Assembly (NCBI GenBank): GCA_019059635.1
Contig: JAGVRJ010000001.1
Span: 310,001-374,000, forward strand
Length of the DNA: 64,000 nucleotides
Direction of reading: 5' to 3'
Source: Proales similis
Lineage: Eukaryota > Rotifera > Eurotatoria > Ploima > Proalidae
Part shown: positions 42,445 to 54,911 of the stretch, piece by piece
Numbering within the stretch: position 1 is the stretch's first letter
Layout: each line of letters starts with the position of its first letter
Notes under the pieces: generated by a model
The model's input: the letters and a program-made list of their open reading frames with translations, nothing else
Databases searched by the model: none
Told to the model about the DNA's origin: nothing
Program-made: the position numbers and the translations under genes

Positions 42445-44534
42445 ATGATTAGCCCTGCATTGGCCGGCGTTCAAAGCCTACTCAATCTGCCCGAGGATCA
42501 AGTGAGAGCCAATTTGGTCCGCGCTCTGTTGCCTGTTGTCTAAGCCCACTTCTGTCTAGCTCTACTTTCTCTTGTCGCAAGTGATCGCCGCTCTCACCGG
42601 CATTTGGTTCCGTTACAATTTGCCGCCGGATGGAACTCACGCGCAAACAACACGCAGGCATTTATTCTCGACGATTGGTGGCCTCCTGCTCGGCTTCTTT
42701 TGCTTCGGCTTCAACTTCTTTCACGTTCTCGCCGCCTCGCTCGTCTCGCTGGCAATGCTGCGATTCGTTCCACAGACTCATGTGCACAAGTATGACCCGA
42801 CGAGACTGCCTCCTCTTCCTTCTGGATTTGAGACAACTCTTGAAGGTTCACGTTAGTGTTTGTGCTCGCCTATCTCAGCCTGCTGCATCTCTACTTTCAA
42901 GTCTACTCGTACAAGCAGAAGAATTTCGACATCACCAGGTAAAGTAAGCAAGCAAGCTCATAGTAGTTCTCACTCACACATCTGCCTGCCCCCAGCCCGA
43001 TGATGATTATTTCGCAAAAATTGACCTACATCGCATTCTCGTACCACGATGCGTCACGGCCTCCTGAAAGTCTGAAGCCGAGCCAGCAAAAGTATTTGAT
43101 CAAGTAAGTTCGTGTGTCAGACTCGCGCTCAAGTCTGCGTTCAGCTTCATTGACTCGAGAGCTAATCGTTCTTTAAACAGACAGGCGCCCAGCACGCTCG
43201 AGTACTTGAGCTATTTGCTCAACTTTCATGGCATCGTGGTGGGCCCATCCTCGCAGTACAAGGATTACATCGATTTTGTCAGTGGCGACGCTTACAAACG
43301 CGACAAGTCGCTCGTCGATCAGCCGACAGCAGCAACCAGGACAACAACAGCAGTAGCCAGGACAACAACAGCAGTAGCCGGTGATGGTGGAGCAATAATC
43401 ACACGGCCCAGTGTTCGAGTATGTAGAGCCCTTGTGAACGTGGATCGCTGCTAGTAACTAAACGAATGAGACCAACAGCACGCGGTCATGCAGAAGCTAC
43501 TCTTGTGCGCAGTGCTGGCCACGTGCTATTTGGGCACAAGTCACATGTCAGTGGAGACCTATCTGAGTAAGTGCTCTGGTGGAAAGGCAAAAACGCTCAA
43601 TTGACGAGGCTGGATTCGTAGCGCCCGAGATACAGTCCCGCTCGTTCCTGTACCGCTTCATCTACTTCAACATCTCAGCCTATTTCATTCGATTCAAGTT
43701 CTACTTGGCGTTCACAATCGCCGATCTGGTGAACAACGCCAGCGGCTTCGGCTTCAACGGTCTCGATCAGTACGGACGCGACCGGTGGGACCTATTGACA
43801 AATGTCAACATCTACGAGATTGAGGTTGGTTGTCAATTCGCAGTCGAGCTCCATGACCTTTAATTGAACCAACTTGTCGCATCAAACAGACATGCAGCAG
43901 CGTCAAGACGCTGATCGATCACTGGCACATTACAACTTTGAGATGGCTGCGCTTCATCGCCTTCGAGAGGATGCCCACGGGCAAGACACTGGGTAATGAA
44001 CTCTTGCGCCGCCAGCCATTCAAGCCTCGAACCGCCTCTAATTCGCCTCGCTCTCAAGGAGTGTTCATCTTGAGTGCATTCTGGCACGGCTTCTATCCGG
44101 GCTACTACCTGACGTTTGTGCTGGCCGCTCTGCTGATCTACGTCGGACGTGGCGTGAGTTTTTCCTCTTTTTACTTTACTCGCCTCTCTGGCCTGCAGTG
44201 CTAAACAACCGCAACCAGATCCGACGCAATATCCGACCCTACTTTCAAAAGAGCTCCAATCTGCGCCGATTTTACGACGCGTTCGGCTGGGCAGCAAAGA
44301 CAACCGCAATAAGCTACTGTGTGACACCGTTTGTATTGCTCGATTTGCCAACGTCGATCTTGTTCTTCAAGTAAGCAGTTCTTGATCAATGCTCGTCGAA
44401 TTGAACCAAATCAACTTAAATCGCTTGTTTCTAGCTCACTCTACTGGTTTGTGCATGTGGCCATTTTGGCGTTCGCGCTCATCCTGCCCGGTCAAAGCTA
44501 CAAGTCAAGAAGCGCAGCAACCAGCAAAGACTAG
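42445..44534 (+). CDS. MBOAT1/2-type lysophospholipid acyltransferase, copy 1
   Basis: Multi-pass ER enzyme that re-acylates lysophospholipids; Drosophila relatives are oysgedart and nessy. About eight exons are separated by short introns. Exon 1 ends LLNLPEDQ, and joining to CTC TAC at about 42557 gives DQ-LYFLLSQVIAALTGIWFR, matching the family start. Later motifs: PMMIISQKLTYIAFSYHD, STLEYLSYLLNFHGIVVGPSSQYKDY, FTIADLVNNASGFGFNG, WDLLTNVNIYEIE, and VFILSAFWHGFYPGYYLTF with the catalytic histidine. A Thr/Ala-rich insert from a 24-bp tandem repeat (about 43326-43385) lies in a loop. An upstream in-frame ATG at 42358 would add about 29 residues. Confidence 0.92.
43326..43385 (+). repeat. Short coding tandem repeat in MBOAT copy 1
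   Basis: Two adjacent copies of an AGGACAACAACAGCAGTAGCC-like unit encode RTTTAVA repeats. The insert lies after the YKDY block, in a region that varies in the family. Copy 2 lacks it. Confidence 0.75.
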
Positions 44535-45187
44535 TGACGCATTCAAAATTCAGTCGCAAAGTCCAAAGCTCCCCCCTTTCTCTCTCTGTCTCTCTCTCTC
44601 TCTCTCTCTGTCTCTTTTGCTCACTGGCCACTCTCCTCTCAACTCCTGTGTTTTTCTATTCTCGTCAAATTTCACTTTTCCTTTTCAATCGCAATCCTTG
44701 CACCGCTGACTAAGCTTGTATCTGAATGTAATCAATTTTATGCGGCTGATCGATCCTCCTCTTGACGATGGACCGATGCGGGTGTGTGTGTGCGCGTCTG
44801 TTTGTATGTGCATGAATTTATTCTCGTTTTCTCAATTTGAATTAATCCGCTTTTATAAATCGAATCTGAATCTTACCTGCTGATACGAAAAAAAAATAAA
44901 ATTTGGAAAAAAAAATACCGTGCAGGTCAAAGAGCAGCCTAAACGAGCAGAAGGAGGAATAGTATGGAAAGACTAGCTCGTGAACGAATGAAAATAGGCG
45001 CCAATCCTGGTCAGGAATCTAGAATCTAAATATAGAGCGAGGTGCGCAGGCCATTCATAGACATTCATAGACAGACAGAGTTTAGATTGACCGAGCACGG
45101 CCGCCGTCAGCAGTGATCGTCAACGTCGAGTCATTCAACTTTCTAAGCTACTGCTGCTCGAATCAAGGTTTCTGGCGAGTCAACCCG
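44535..45187. other. Spacer between the two MBOAT copies
   Basis: Contains the 3' UTR of copy 1 with a CT tract (about 44581-44616) and an AATAAA at 44895-44900, then the promoter of copy 2. No other gene was seen. Confidence 0.55.
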
Positions 45188-47187
45188 ATGTTGGAGCAGT
45201 CCACTCTGTTTGGCTACTTTGTGAGTCGGTTGGGACTGCCAGTCGATCAAGTAAGCTGCTCGACGCCGCCACTGCTGCTTGCCTTTCAATTAAAGTGTGC
45301 CAGTTCAATTTTGTGCTCGCCGAGCTAGTCGCGCTCTCGTTCGGCTTTTTCTATCGATACGCGCTCAAGCCTAGAGCGAGCACGATCGTCTGGCGCCACT
45401 TGACCTCCGCACTGCTCGGACTACTGCTCTGCGTTTTCTGCTATGGACAGCTCACGTGGCATTTAATTTGCCAGGCGCTTGTTTCCTACCTCATTCTGCG
45501 ATGCACACCGCGACAATACTCGCACATGTCGGTCAGCAGTCGACTTGAATTTTCTTCACCTCCAAAATCGCTTCCTGCTCTCTGTGCTTCAGTGCCGTGT
45601 TCCTCGCCTCGATGAGCCAGCTCGGAGTCATTCACGTACAGCACTTGTTCAACAACTACAAGCGATACGGCGTCGAAGTATCCGGGTAGGCAAGGCTGCT
45701 CTCTGCTCTCCAATCTCAGCCTCCTTCACATCTCCAATCGTCAACGTCTCAACTTGCCTGTAGATCGCTGATGATCATGACGCAAAAAGTAAACAACATC
45801 GCGTTTGCCTATCACGACGGTGCGCACAACATCGACGACTTGAAGCCAAGTCTGCGAAAAACCGCTCTCAAGCAAGTGCCGCGCGGCTCGCGTTTTCGCT
45901 TCTCCTTGTGCCAAGGACATTTGAAATTCTAGAAAGCTGCCCAGTTTGCTCGAGTTCCTCAGCTACATGTTCTGCTTTCAGGGCGTGCTCATCGGGCCGT
46001 TCTTGTTCTACAACGAGTACAAGCAGTTTGTAGAGTCGGCGCCCGGCCTCGAGGCCACCAACGTAAGCTACTCAGTGCAGCCACCAATAAGACTCGATCG
46101 GTGAACCAAAGCGGCCCTGAAAGGAAAGCCAAGCCGAACAGCTGAGAGTAAAGCGTTCCAAGCAGTCTCTGGCGGTAGGTTCACTTGATCATGCTGCTCT
46201 TTTCACTTTTTTTCACTTTCGCTTTTTCACTTTCGCACTTGGGGTCGTGTTCGTTGTTGGCCAATCGAATCAGAAAGCGATGCTGAGGAAGCTCATCTTG
46301 ATCGTCATCTTCTCGCTCGTCTATTTGAACGTGTCTCTTCGCTTTCCGATTCAAATCAACTTAGGTTTGTCCGATTCTCATCGTTCAACAGGCAGCAGCC
46401 AATCTCACTTGGCAGTCTGCAGAGTCGTTTATTCTGAAGCAGCCGATTTGGCTTCGATTCGCGCTTCACTACGTGTCGGTGACTAGCCAGCGGTTCAAGT
46501 ACTACCTCGCCTGGAACATTGCCGAGCTGGTGAACAACGCCAGCGGACTGGGCTTCAACGGCTTTTCTGCGAGCGGCGAGGCCAAATGGGACCTGTGCCA
46601 GAGTGTCGACGTTCTCGGCTTTGAGGTAAGCATTTCGCCACACAGACACGGGCGCACAAACCCTCATTGACGCTTGGCAAGTTGGCGACCAGCATCAAGA
46701 GTCTGCTCGACTGCTGGAACATGCCCGCCACTCGTTGGTTCCGCTTCATAGCCTACGAGCGACTGCCGACTGGCAAGACTCTGGGCGTGTTTGTGCTGAG
46801 CGCCATTTGGCACGGCTTCTATCCGGGCTATTATCTCACGTTCGTGCTGAGCGCCTTCCTGGTCTACGCCGGTCGAAAGCTGAGAAAGAGCGTGCGGCCG
46901 TACTTTCAGTCGAGCGCATTGAAAAAACTTGTCTACTCGGTGCTCACGTGGTTCTTTACAATCTGGTCGGTGAACTACGCGGCCACATCATTTCTTCTGC
47001 TCGATCTCAAGTCGTCGCTGCGTTTCTACGGGTAAGCGCCCCGGTTCGCTTCTGTCACTCTCTAGACAATCCAAATCAATGCACGTCACGCAGTTCGTGG
47101 GCATGGGCGATTCATTTCGGCACTGCACTTGTTCTTCTCCTGCTGCCGGCTCTGGACAGGAGGCCAAAAGTGAAGCAACTCGACTAG
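45188..47187 (+). CDS. MBOAT1/2-type lysophospholipid acyltransferase, copy 2
   Basis: Tandem paralogue of the preceding gene with the same order of motifs. Exon 1 encodes MLEQSTLFGYFVSRLGLPVDQ. A canonical GT-AG intron ending CCAG gives DQ-FNFVLAELVALSFGFFYRY. Later blocks are SLMIMTQKVNNIAFAYHDG, LLEFLSYMFCFQGVLIGPFLFYNEYKQF, WNIAELVNNASGLGFNG, WDLCQSVDVLGFE, and VFVLSAIWHGFYPGYYLTFVL with the catalytic histidine. It ends in a leucine-rich helix and a lysine-containing tail. AATAAA at 47320-47325. The pair looks like an old local duplication, since exon borders match but the sequences have diverged strongly. Confidence 0.92.
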
Positions 47188-47761
47188 CGTGCTTGGGCTA
47201 CTGCGACCAGCCTCTTATTTCGCCATTTTATCTCAATTTCTCTATATTTAGCCTCAAATTCTTGAGTCCGTCTATTTCCCTGTTTACCTCAACATTATTT
47301 TGCTTTGCGTCTTTGAGCAAATAAACGACACACGAAGCGAAATTTTTCTTCTTTTTTTCTTTGTAATCAAACGTTGCCGTTGCCGTCGTATCACAAGATC
47401 AAAGAGCGAAGAAAAAGCCAATCAGCAGAGAGAGAGAGAATGAGAGAGAGAGAGAGAGCGTGCGAGAGGGAACTAGTAAGACGCTTCGATTCGACCTAGA
47501 TTGAAGCAAATTCAAATTTGAAAAGCATTCGCTCTGCTGCGCTGTTCAAATCAAAACGATGTTGTCTCGCTGGCGAGGGTGATGATGGTGATTATTGAAA
47601 AGTGAGATGAAATTATGCTTGCAAAGTAGAAAAAAAAAAGAAATGCTTTGCCAGCAGCTTTTGCCCAGCCGCATAAATAAGCGAGCGCGCGTCCACACTT
47701 TGAATCAAAAAAAAAAAATTAATTTCTAACTCGGTTACGTGAAATAATTAGGAAAAAAGAA
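47188..47761. other. MBOAT copy 2 3' UTR and adenosine kinase promoter
   Basis: AATAAA at 47320-47325 ends the upstream gene. A GA-rich tract at about 47427-47459 and A-rich runs near 47630 and 47708 precede adenosine kinase. No exon is supported. Confidence 0.5.
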
Positions 47762-49263
<1,502 letters not shown>

Positions 49264-49587
49264 CAGACTCGCTTGCGTGCGTTTGTCTTATGTTTGTCTG
49301 ATGCCACTGTTAGACGACTGTTCTTCACTTGTTCACTCGTTCGTACCTCGTTAATTATTAGGCCAGTTTAACAACCAAGCAGCACTCATTCAACGCAAAC
49401 GAATAAGAAAAAATGCAAAAAGCTGAACGAGTTTTGTTTTATTTTTTTTTTTCTAAAACAAACAAATCCATTTGCTTGGCAAATGAACAGGCAACAATCA
49501 ACGTGTTTTCTTTCACAGGGTTAAAATGCAGGCTAGAACTAGAATTTGGAAGAAAGATGGCTGCTTGCGCGCCTCCATCAGCTGCGT
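49264..49587. other. Convergent spacer between adenosine kinase and peroxidase A
   Basis: Two 3' UTRs face each other here. A minus-strand AATAAA at 49438-49443 fits peroxidase A. On the plus strand only AATAAG variants are seen. No gene. Confidence 0.55.
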
Positions 49588-51711
49588 TTAGTATTGGCCT
49601 TTGAAAACAGAGAGGTTAGGGTATTTGACATCCTTGCACGAGATGAATCGGTTGTAGTCCTTATTGGGCGCGTACAAGGGTCGCTCCTGAACCTCCTCGA
49701 GCTCGGTGAACTCGCAGAGGAATCCGGCCAGAGTGGTCTTCTTGATCTCGGCCAACTGTTCGGTGGTGAATCGAGTGTATTTGTCGTGGCCGTGCTCGTA
49801 GTAGAATCGGTCGCCGAACTTGGAGTCGTAGTACTGCTTGGCCAAGATGCAAGTGAAGGTCGAGCCCAACACGCCGTCCTTGACCGGGTATTCGGCAGCA
49901 GCGCCGGCGTACAAGTCAATGTCGTTGACGTGCAAGTAGAGCTCGGCAAGCTTCTTGCGAGCATAGGCCGGAATGTTGTAGAGCTCGTCGAACGATCGAG
50001 CGTAGTTCAGACCGCACAGCTTTCTGTATTGGTTGTAGCCGGGCAGACCATGGTCGCGGCCGCGCTGAATGTTCAAAGCAGGCAGGGAGAATCTCTTCGA
50101 CTCCTTGTCTGGGAAGGTCATGTTGAACAAGTAGTGGTTCATGTAGTGGTTGGTCTGGGCCATGGCGTAGTAGCACGAGGTTCCGACCGCTCCCTGTACG
50201 GCGTCGATATTCTCATAGCCCTCCTTCATGTTCTGGTTGAACAAGTAGTACTTGACAGCCATCTCGGCGGTCACTCGGTAGTCCTTGTTCATGTGGTACT
50301 GAATCTGCGGCATGAGCAGATGGCCATATCGGCAGGCAGCGGCTGAGTACTCGTTGGACACTTGCGGGTTGAGTTTGGGCTCGTAGCCGTACGAGTACTG
50401 GTCATAGCTGGGGATCAAGTAGAACTTGGCCGCAGTGCTGTAGCCCAAAATCTGAGGAACGTATTCGTAGTAGGTCACATGCTGGTACATGGCAATGTTG
50501 ATGCGTCTGGCCTCCTGGTAAAGGTACTCGTCGTCCCAGTCGGGGTTGTTTTTCTTCAGCATCTCGGCGATTTTGTTGTGGTTGACAACGAACACTTTCT
50601 GGAAAAAGGTGAGCATAGGGTTGTCCTCGCATCGCTTGTCAGCGGTCAAGTAGCACTTTTCAAGGTGGTATCGGCCTTTGCAGTTCTTGGGACCTCGGTA
50701 CGGCAGACCTGGCGCGTGGGTGAGCGGATCGATGTCGGTCTTGAGCATACCGTCTCTGTAGGTTCTGAGACTGCGGGCCACACGCTCGTTGGAACCGTAG
50801 ATGTGGCTCAGATCTAGCAGATGAGTTTCCATGTTGATCTGCTCGCGGTGGCCAAGATTGCACTCGAAATCTTTGACCGATGGGGCCGAGCGCACAAACA
50901 CCTGGCATTTCTGGTCTTTGTGGTAGTAATCTCCGCGGGGAGTGGGAATGTTGAAGCAGTCAGGGTCTCTGGTGTCACATCGGCACTCCTTGGCACGTCC
51001 GTTTCCGTACGAAGCGGAGGCGATCAAGCTGAGATCGTGCGCAACGAACTGGCCAAAGTAGGGGAACAGAGTCGAGTATGGCGATCGGGTTTTGCGCGGA
51101 GTGAACAGGTCCTTGGCAATGTTGCGCGGGTTGTTCAAGCCACGTCCTTTGATGACTGACTTGGTTCGGGGCGCGTTGATTTTGTCCTCGTAGTCGGGCT
51201 TAAGCAGACGCTTGTAGGGCGAGTCGGAGCTTCCCCACCATTCGTAGTTGAGGTTGTTGCACGAGCCGTCGATGTGTCTGTATGGGTAGTAAGGATCGCA
51301 TCTGCGGTAGTTCTCGCGCGGGCAGAAGCTCATCGGCAGCGTGTACTTGATGTTATCCAGGAGACCGCCGTACTTTCTGGTGTACTCGCCGTAGGCAGTG
51401 AGAGCGACCTTGGCAGTATCCTGAATCTTGAGCACCTGAACACTAGCGCCGTTCCAGATGTCAAGGGTCGACGGGTTGTCAATGCTCAGCGAATCTTTGC
51501 TCGACAACAGCTGGGCCGCGCTATCATTTTGGTTGACCAGGCTTTCGTATTTGGCAAACGTGCTGTGCAAATCCGCAAGCTGATCGGGTGTCGCTTGTGG
51601 CAGGTCGAGTTCCAGCTCACTGAAGCTCTTGAACAGTTGAATATCATCTTTGCCAAATACTTGCACCAATAAGACAGATGCAAGCAGGAGGCTGAAGGCT
51701 CTGCTCGCCAT
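49588..51711 (-). CDS. Secreted animal haem peroxidase A (intronless)
   Basis: Extracellular peroxidase of the chorion-peroxidase/peroxinectin group. Single exon, 707 residues, with a signal peptide (MASRAFSLLLASVLLVQVFG). The start is the ATG directly before this peptide; the longer frame opens without ATG. Family blocks: FCPRENYRRCDPYYPYRHIDG, the distal side FPYFGQFVAHDLSL, LDLSHIYGSNERVARSLR, the catalytic-arginine region ADKRCEDNPML, the proximal histidine in ACRYGHLLMP, and LNIQRGRDHGLPGYNQYRKLCG. Oddities: the aspartate before the distal histidine is alanine, and the glutamate three residues after the catalytic arginine is aspartate. These are the two positions that anchor haem covalently in myeloperoxidase-type enzymes. 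Confidence 0.95.
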   Translation of the reverse strand: MASRAFSLLLASVLLVQVFGKDDIQLFKSFSELELDLPQATPDQLADLHSTFAKYESLVNQNDSAAQLLSSKDSLSIDNPSTLDIWNGASVQVLKIQDTAKVALTAYGEYTRKYGGLLDNIKYTLPMSFCPRENYRRCDPYYPYRHIDGSCNNLNYEWWGSSDSPYKRLLKPDYEDKINAPRTKSVIKGRGLNNPRNIAKDLFTPRKTRSPYSTLFPYFGQFVAHDLSLIASASYGNGRAKECRCDTRDPDCFNIPTPRGDYYHKDQKCQVFVRSAPSVKDFECNLGHREQINMETHLLDLSHIYGSNERVARSLRTYRDGMLKTDIDPLTHAPGLPYRGPKNCKGRYHLEKCYLTADKRCEDNPMLTFFQKVFVVNHNKIAEMLKKNNPDWDDEYLYQEARRINIAMYQHVTYYEYVPQILGYSTAAKFYLIPSYDQYSYGYEPKLNPQVSNEYSAAACRYGHLLMPQIQYHMNKDYRVTAEMAVKYYLFNQNMKEGYENIDAVQGAVGTSCYYAMAQTNHYMNHYLFNMTFPDKESKRFSLPALNIQRGRDHGLPGYNQYRKLCGLNYARSFDELYNIPAYARKKLAELYLHVNDIDLYAGAAAEYPVKDGVLGSTFTCILAKQYYDSKFGDRFYYEHGHDKYTRFTTEQLAEIKKTTLAGFLCEFTELEEVQERPLYAPNKDYNRFISCKDVKYPNLSVFKGQY

Positions 51712-51976
51712 AGCTCGAATAAAAAAAAAACTAAAACTGGTTCTAAAGTAAGCCAAAATGAATATAGCGATTTATTTAAAAGCAACTCTAGATGCAAATC
51801 GTCTAAGCAGAGGACTGCAGAGCTTAATCGATTATTTGGATTGAAATCGAAGAGCCGCGTGCAAGCTGCTTAAATAGAGTTATTTATTATGCAAAGCTTA
51901 GCTTGATATTGGCTAACAGTTAGATTTGATATTAAATCACTACTAATCGATTGAACGATTTTGTTTCGTATCAAGG

Positions 51977-54654
51977 TCATTTTTTTAGCCAATCAGGAAC
52001 ATGAAGTGAGTGCTTGTCGATTAAAAGCTCAAGAAGTTGATTTGATTTTTGAAAATATTTCTCTAAAGCTAACCGATCCATCTTTTCAATCGGCGGATAA
52101 GCTCTTCCTTTGCTATGGCCAAGACACTTGACTCGAGTCGATTTGATTGGACCATCCGCATTCTTGAGACAAAAATGCATTTTGCGTTTGTCAAACACCA
52201 AACTTGAATTGAAATCAAATTTTGAGTTTTCAATGCCCAACCACGCTTCGATTTGCTTCAAAACTTGAACCGGCTCTTGCTTGAGCCGATCGCCGTCGAT
52301 CAAAATCATTTGCTCGGCTTTGAAATATTTGAGCCAGCGTTTCATGTGCTTGGCGTATTTGCCTGGCTCTAGGCAGCGACTCAGTAGCCTCTGTCCAGCC
52401 GCTGAGCTCTTGTTGTGCCAGTTGTCGATGAGAAAGTTGTGAAAACTCTGCTTCAACGCAATCGAGTCGTTGTGTGCTCTCATGTGCTTTTGAGTTGACT
52501 TTGATTATTGAATGTGCAATCGTCATTTGCAAGAGTCGGCTCACCTGAAACCATGAATAGGCTCGGTCGACCGGGTTCCTGGTCACAATGATGAGCTTCG
52601 CTTGGGGCAGTAGAGCACTCACTCGTCTTGGCACCGACACGTCATCCAAGTAATTTGCCGTCTTTTCAAACAAAATGCTCGCCAGGCTTTTTTTACGCCG
52701 CTCGAACAGACTGAGGTACCAATCGACGCCTCGCTCGTAGTGTTTGTTGAAGAACTGTGTCTCTTCAAAGTGCTCGGTGGGCGTGTTGCTTTCAAGTAGA
52801 GGATGTGCGTTGAGAAAAAAGTGCAGAGCAGTGGTGCCGGTTTTCTGCGCACCGATGATCAGCAGCTGCGGAAATTTAGAGGCGCAAGGCGTTGAAGGGC
52901 GATCAGAAGAACGGCGCCAGACCCGCAAATGCTTCGCATCGTCGCATGGATTCGTCCAAAGTGGCTCAATCTCATTGGGATTGAGCTCGAAATACTTGCG
53001 CGCCATTTGGGCCGGCCGCAAGCTCAGCAATTCTAAATTTGTCCATTTTCTGACGCTGGTGAAGAGACGTTGGAAAACGTCGAGTGCCAGGCGATCGAAC
53101 GCATAGTTGGGCATATGAGTCATGAACACGGTCACTGAATTGGACAGGAGCAGGTTGAAGAGATCGCCGCGCTCGAGACGATTAACGAGCGACTCGTAGC
53201 CGTTCGGATAAGCCCGCTTGTGTATAGTGTGCGTGAATATGCCGCAGGAGAAGCGGGGCAAGACCCGGATGCCCGAATGGACAAAGCCGCGTCGTTTGCT
53301 TGCTGGACTCGAATGCGGATAGAGCTCGGTGCTGGTTGCTTCGATTGACCAGATGGCTTTCCACTGAGCATAGAGCGGCTCGTAGGTCGGATAAATTCCA
53401 GAGTGGTGCGACGAGACGCTGTAGAGCGAGTCAGTTGCGAGCGACTGTCTCTGTGCAAACTCATAGTTCAGCAGCATGTGCTCTCGGAGCAGGCTCTCGT
53501 TCAGCATATGTGGCTGGATGTGGTTCCATCCGTGTTCGAACCAGTCGAACAGCGAGCGGTTGGCTTTTTCCTTTCAACATGAGCAGAACGTTGCCGGTTA
53601 GTGCTCAAGAGGTGAACCAACCAATTAGATGTTGCTCGGCGGCGCACTCTGACTCGGAGCTTTGGCAAAAAGTGCGTCCTGAAAAGCCGATGTTGAATTT
53701 GAAGCGATTGGCGAATATCTGCCGGTTGAGGAAATCTTCTTGAAACTGGATGAGCGCCCTGACGTCATTTGGCTGCATTCGGCGTCCTTTGGCACCGACG
53801 AACATGTCGTCGACGTCTATCTGAACGAATCGTTCCAATGGCACTTGAAAGTGACCTCGAGTGGCGAACACGAGCGCATCCATAAAGAGGCTGCTAATGA
53901 GCGGGAAATCTGCGTCCAAGCTCAAAGCAAAATGCACCTGTCGAGTGTGCGACTCGTCGACCGAAATTATTGACCTTTCACTGCAATCGAGCAGTGAACT
54001 GCCAGGCAAATTTCGCAATGAGGCGTTCACGTATTTTCCCAAGTTGAACTCGATCGGCTGCTTGAAAATACGCGTCACTCTCAGCTCGAATTTGTCCACT
54101 TGGTTGAGGCTGCAGTTTTTCAATTTTCGAATTGTGGCATAAGAAGCCGGGTCGACGAGTGAATTGTCAAATACAACCACTCCTGTGTGAGGGAAGAAGA
54201 AACGGTTCGTTCGATGCAAATGCTCAGAGTAGTCTCGGAAGAGAGTGTGACTGTCAAAGATGATTAGCTGATAATAGCAAGAGCGCGTTGTCACCTTCAA
54301 CATGCTGGCGAGAGAATCGCTCAAGTCGACTTGAACCAGACGATAGTTCAAACGGAGTCCGTCGAGCAGCTCGATGACTTTTTTCGATGAATTTGAAATT
54401 GACTTGACATTTTTAAAAGTGAGCAAGAGAGCATTTTGCTGGCATTTGGCTGGACCGGTCCAATCGTGGATATGCTGTTTGGTCAACTTGAGGCCAGCCA
54501 AAAGATTAATCCGATCAGTCGATTCTAAACTCTTGAACAGGAGCAAATAGGCCAGAATGGTGAACGATGCAACGAAGATCAGCTGCAAGTAAACTCCACG
54601 CATTTGACTTTTTTGACTTTGAGTCTGCCTTTTGGTCTTCCCGTCTTTGGCCAT
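51977..54654 (-). CDS. NDST: Heparan sulfate N-deacetylase/N-sulfotransferase
   Basis: Bifunctional Golgi enzyme (Drosophila sulfateless) that removes N-acetyl groups from glucosamine in heparan sulfate and N-sulfates it using PAPS. Three exons, 53622-54654, 52545-53563 and 51977-52486, about 853 residues (human NDST1 882). A type II membrane anchor lies near residues 20-42 (GVYLQLIFVASFTILAYLLLF). The deacetylase part includes VQIDVDDMFVGAKGRRM and HHSGIYPTYEPLYAQWKAIW. The sulfotransferase part has the 5'-phosphosulfate loop IIGAQKTGTTALHFFL, FEETQFFNKHYERGVDWY and the 3'-phosphate block RNPVDRAYSWFQ. The end is KCLGHSKGRAYPPI...LHVPDWLKK. Flanked on the same strand by two peroxidases. Minus-strand AATAAA at 51883-51888. 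Confidence 0.96.
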
Positions 54655-54911
54655 TCATTAAAAACAAAGACTCAGAGTGCTCAACTTTTCAAGCGCGATT
54701 TCTAAGTCGTTATCTCCAATTCATTTACAACAGTCACTTTCTCTGTTTGTTTCTAAAGAAATTTTCGTTTATTGCAACTTGAGGAAAACAAATAACTAAA
54801 ACGGTTGTAAAAGAGGAGCTTTGGGTTGATTGTATAACAAAACGGCCACTGGCCAAGCAAGCGGTGAAATATTCAAGTGCTGATATGGCCGCAATAATGC
54901 TGTTTGCTTTA

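Noticed and set aside
42500-42600. Apparent non-canonical GT-AA introns in both MBOAT genes
   Set aside because: Choosing acceptors a little up- or downstream (TCTAG before CTC TAC in copy 1, CCAG before TTC in copy 2) gives canonical introns and better family alignment.
49546-50346. Long plus-strand open frame (266 codons)
   Set aside because: It lies exactly opposite the well-supported peroxidase A and has the valine/leucine-rich composition of an antisense shadow.
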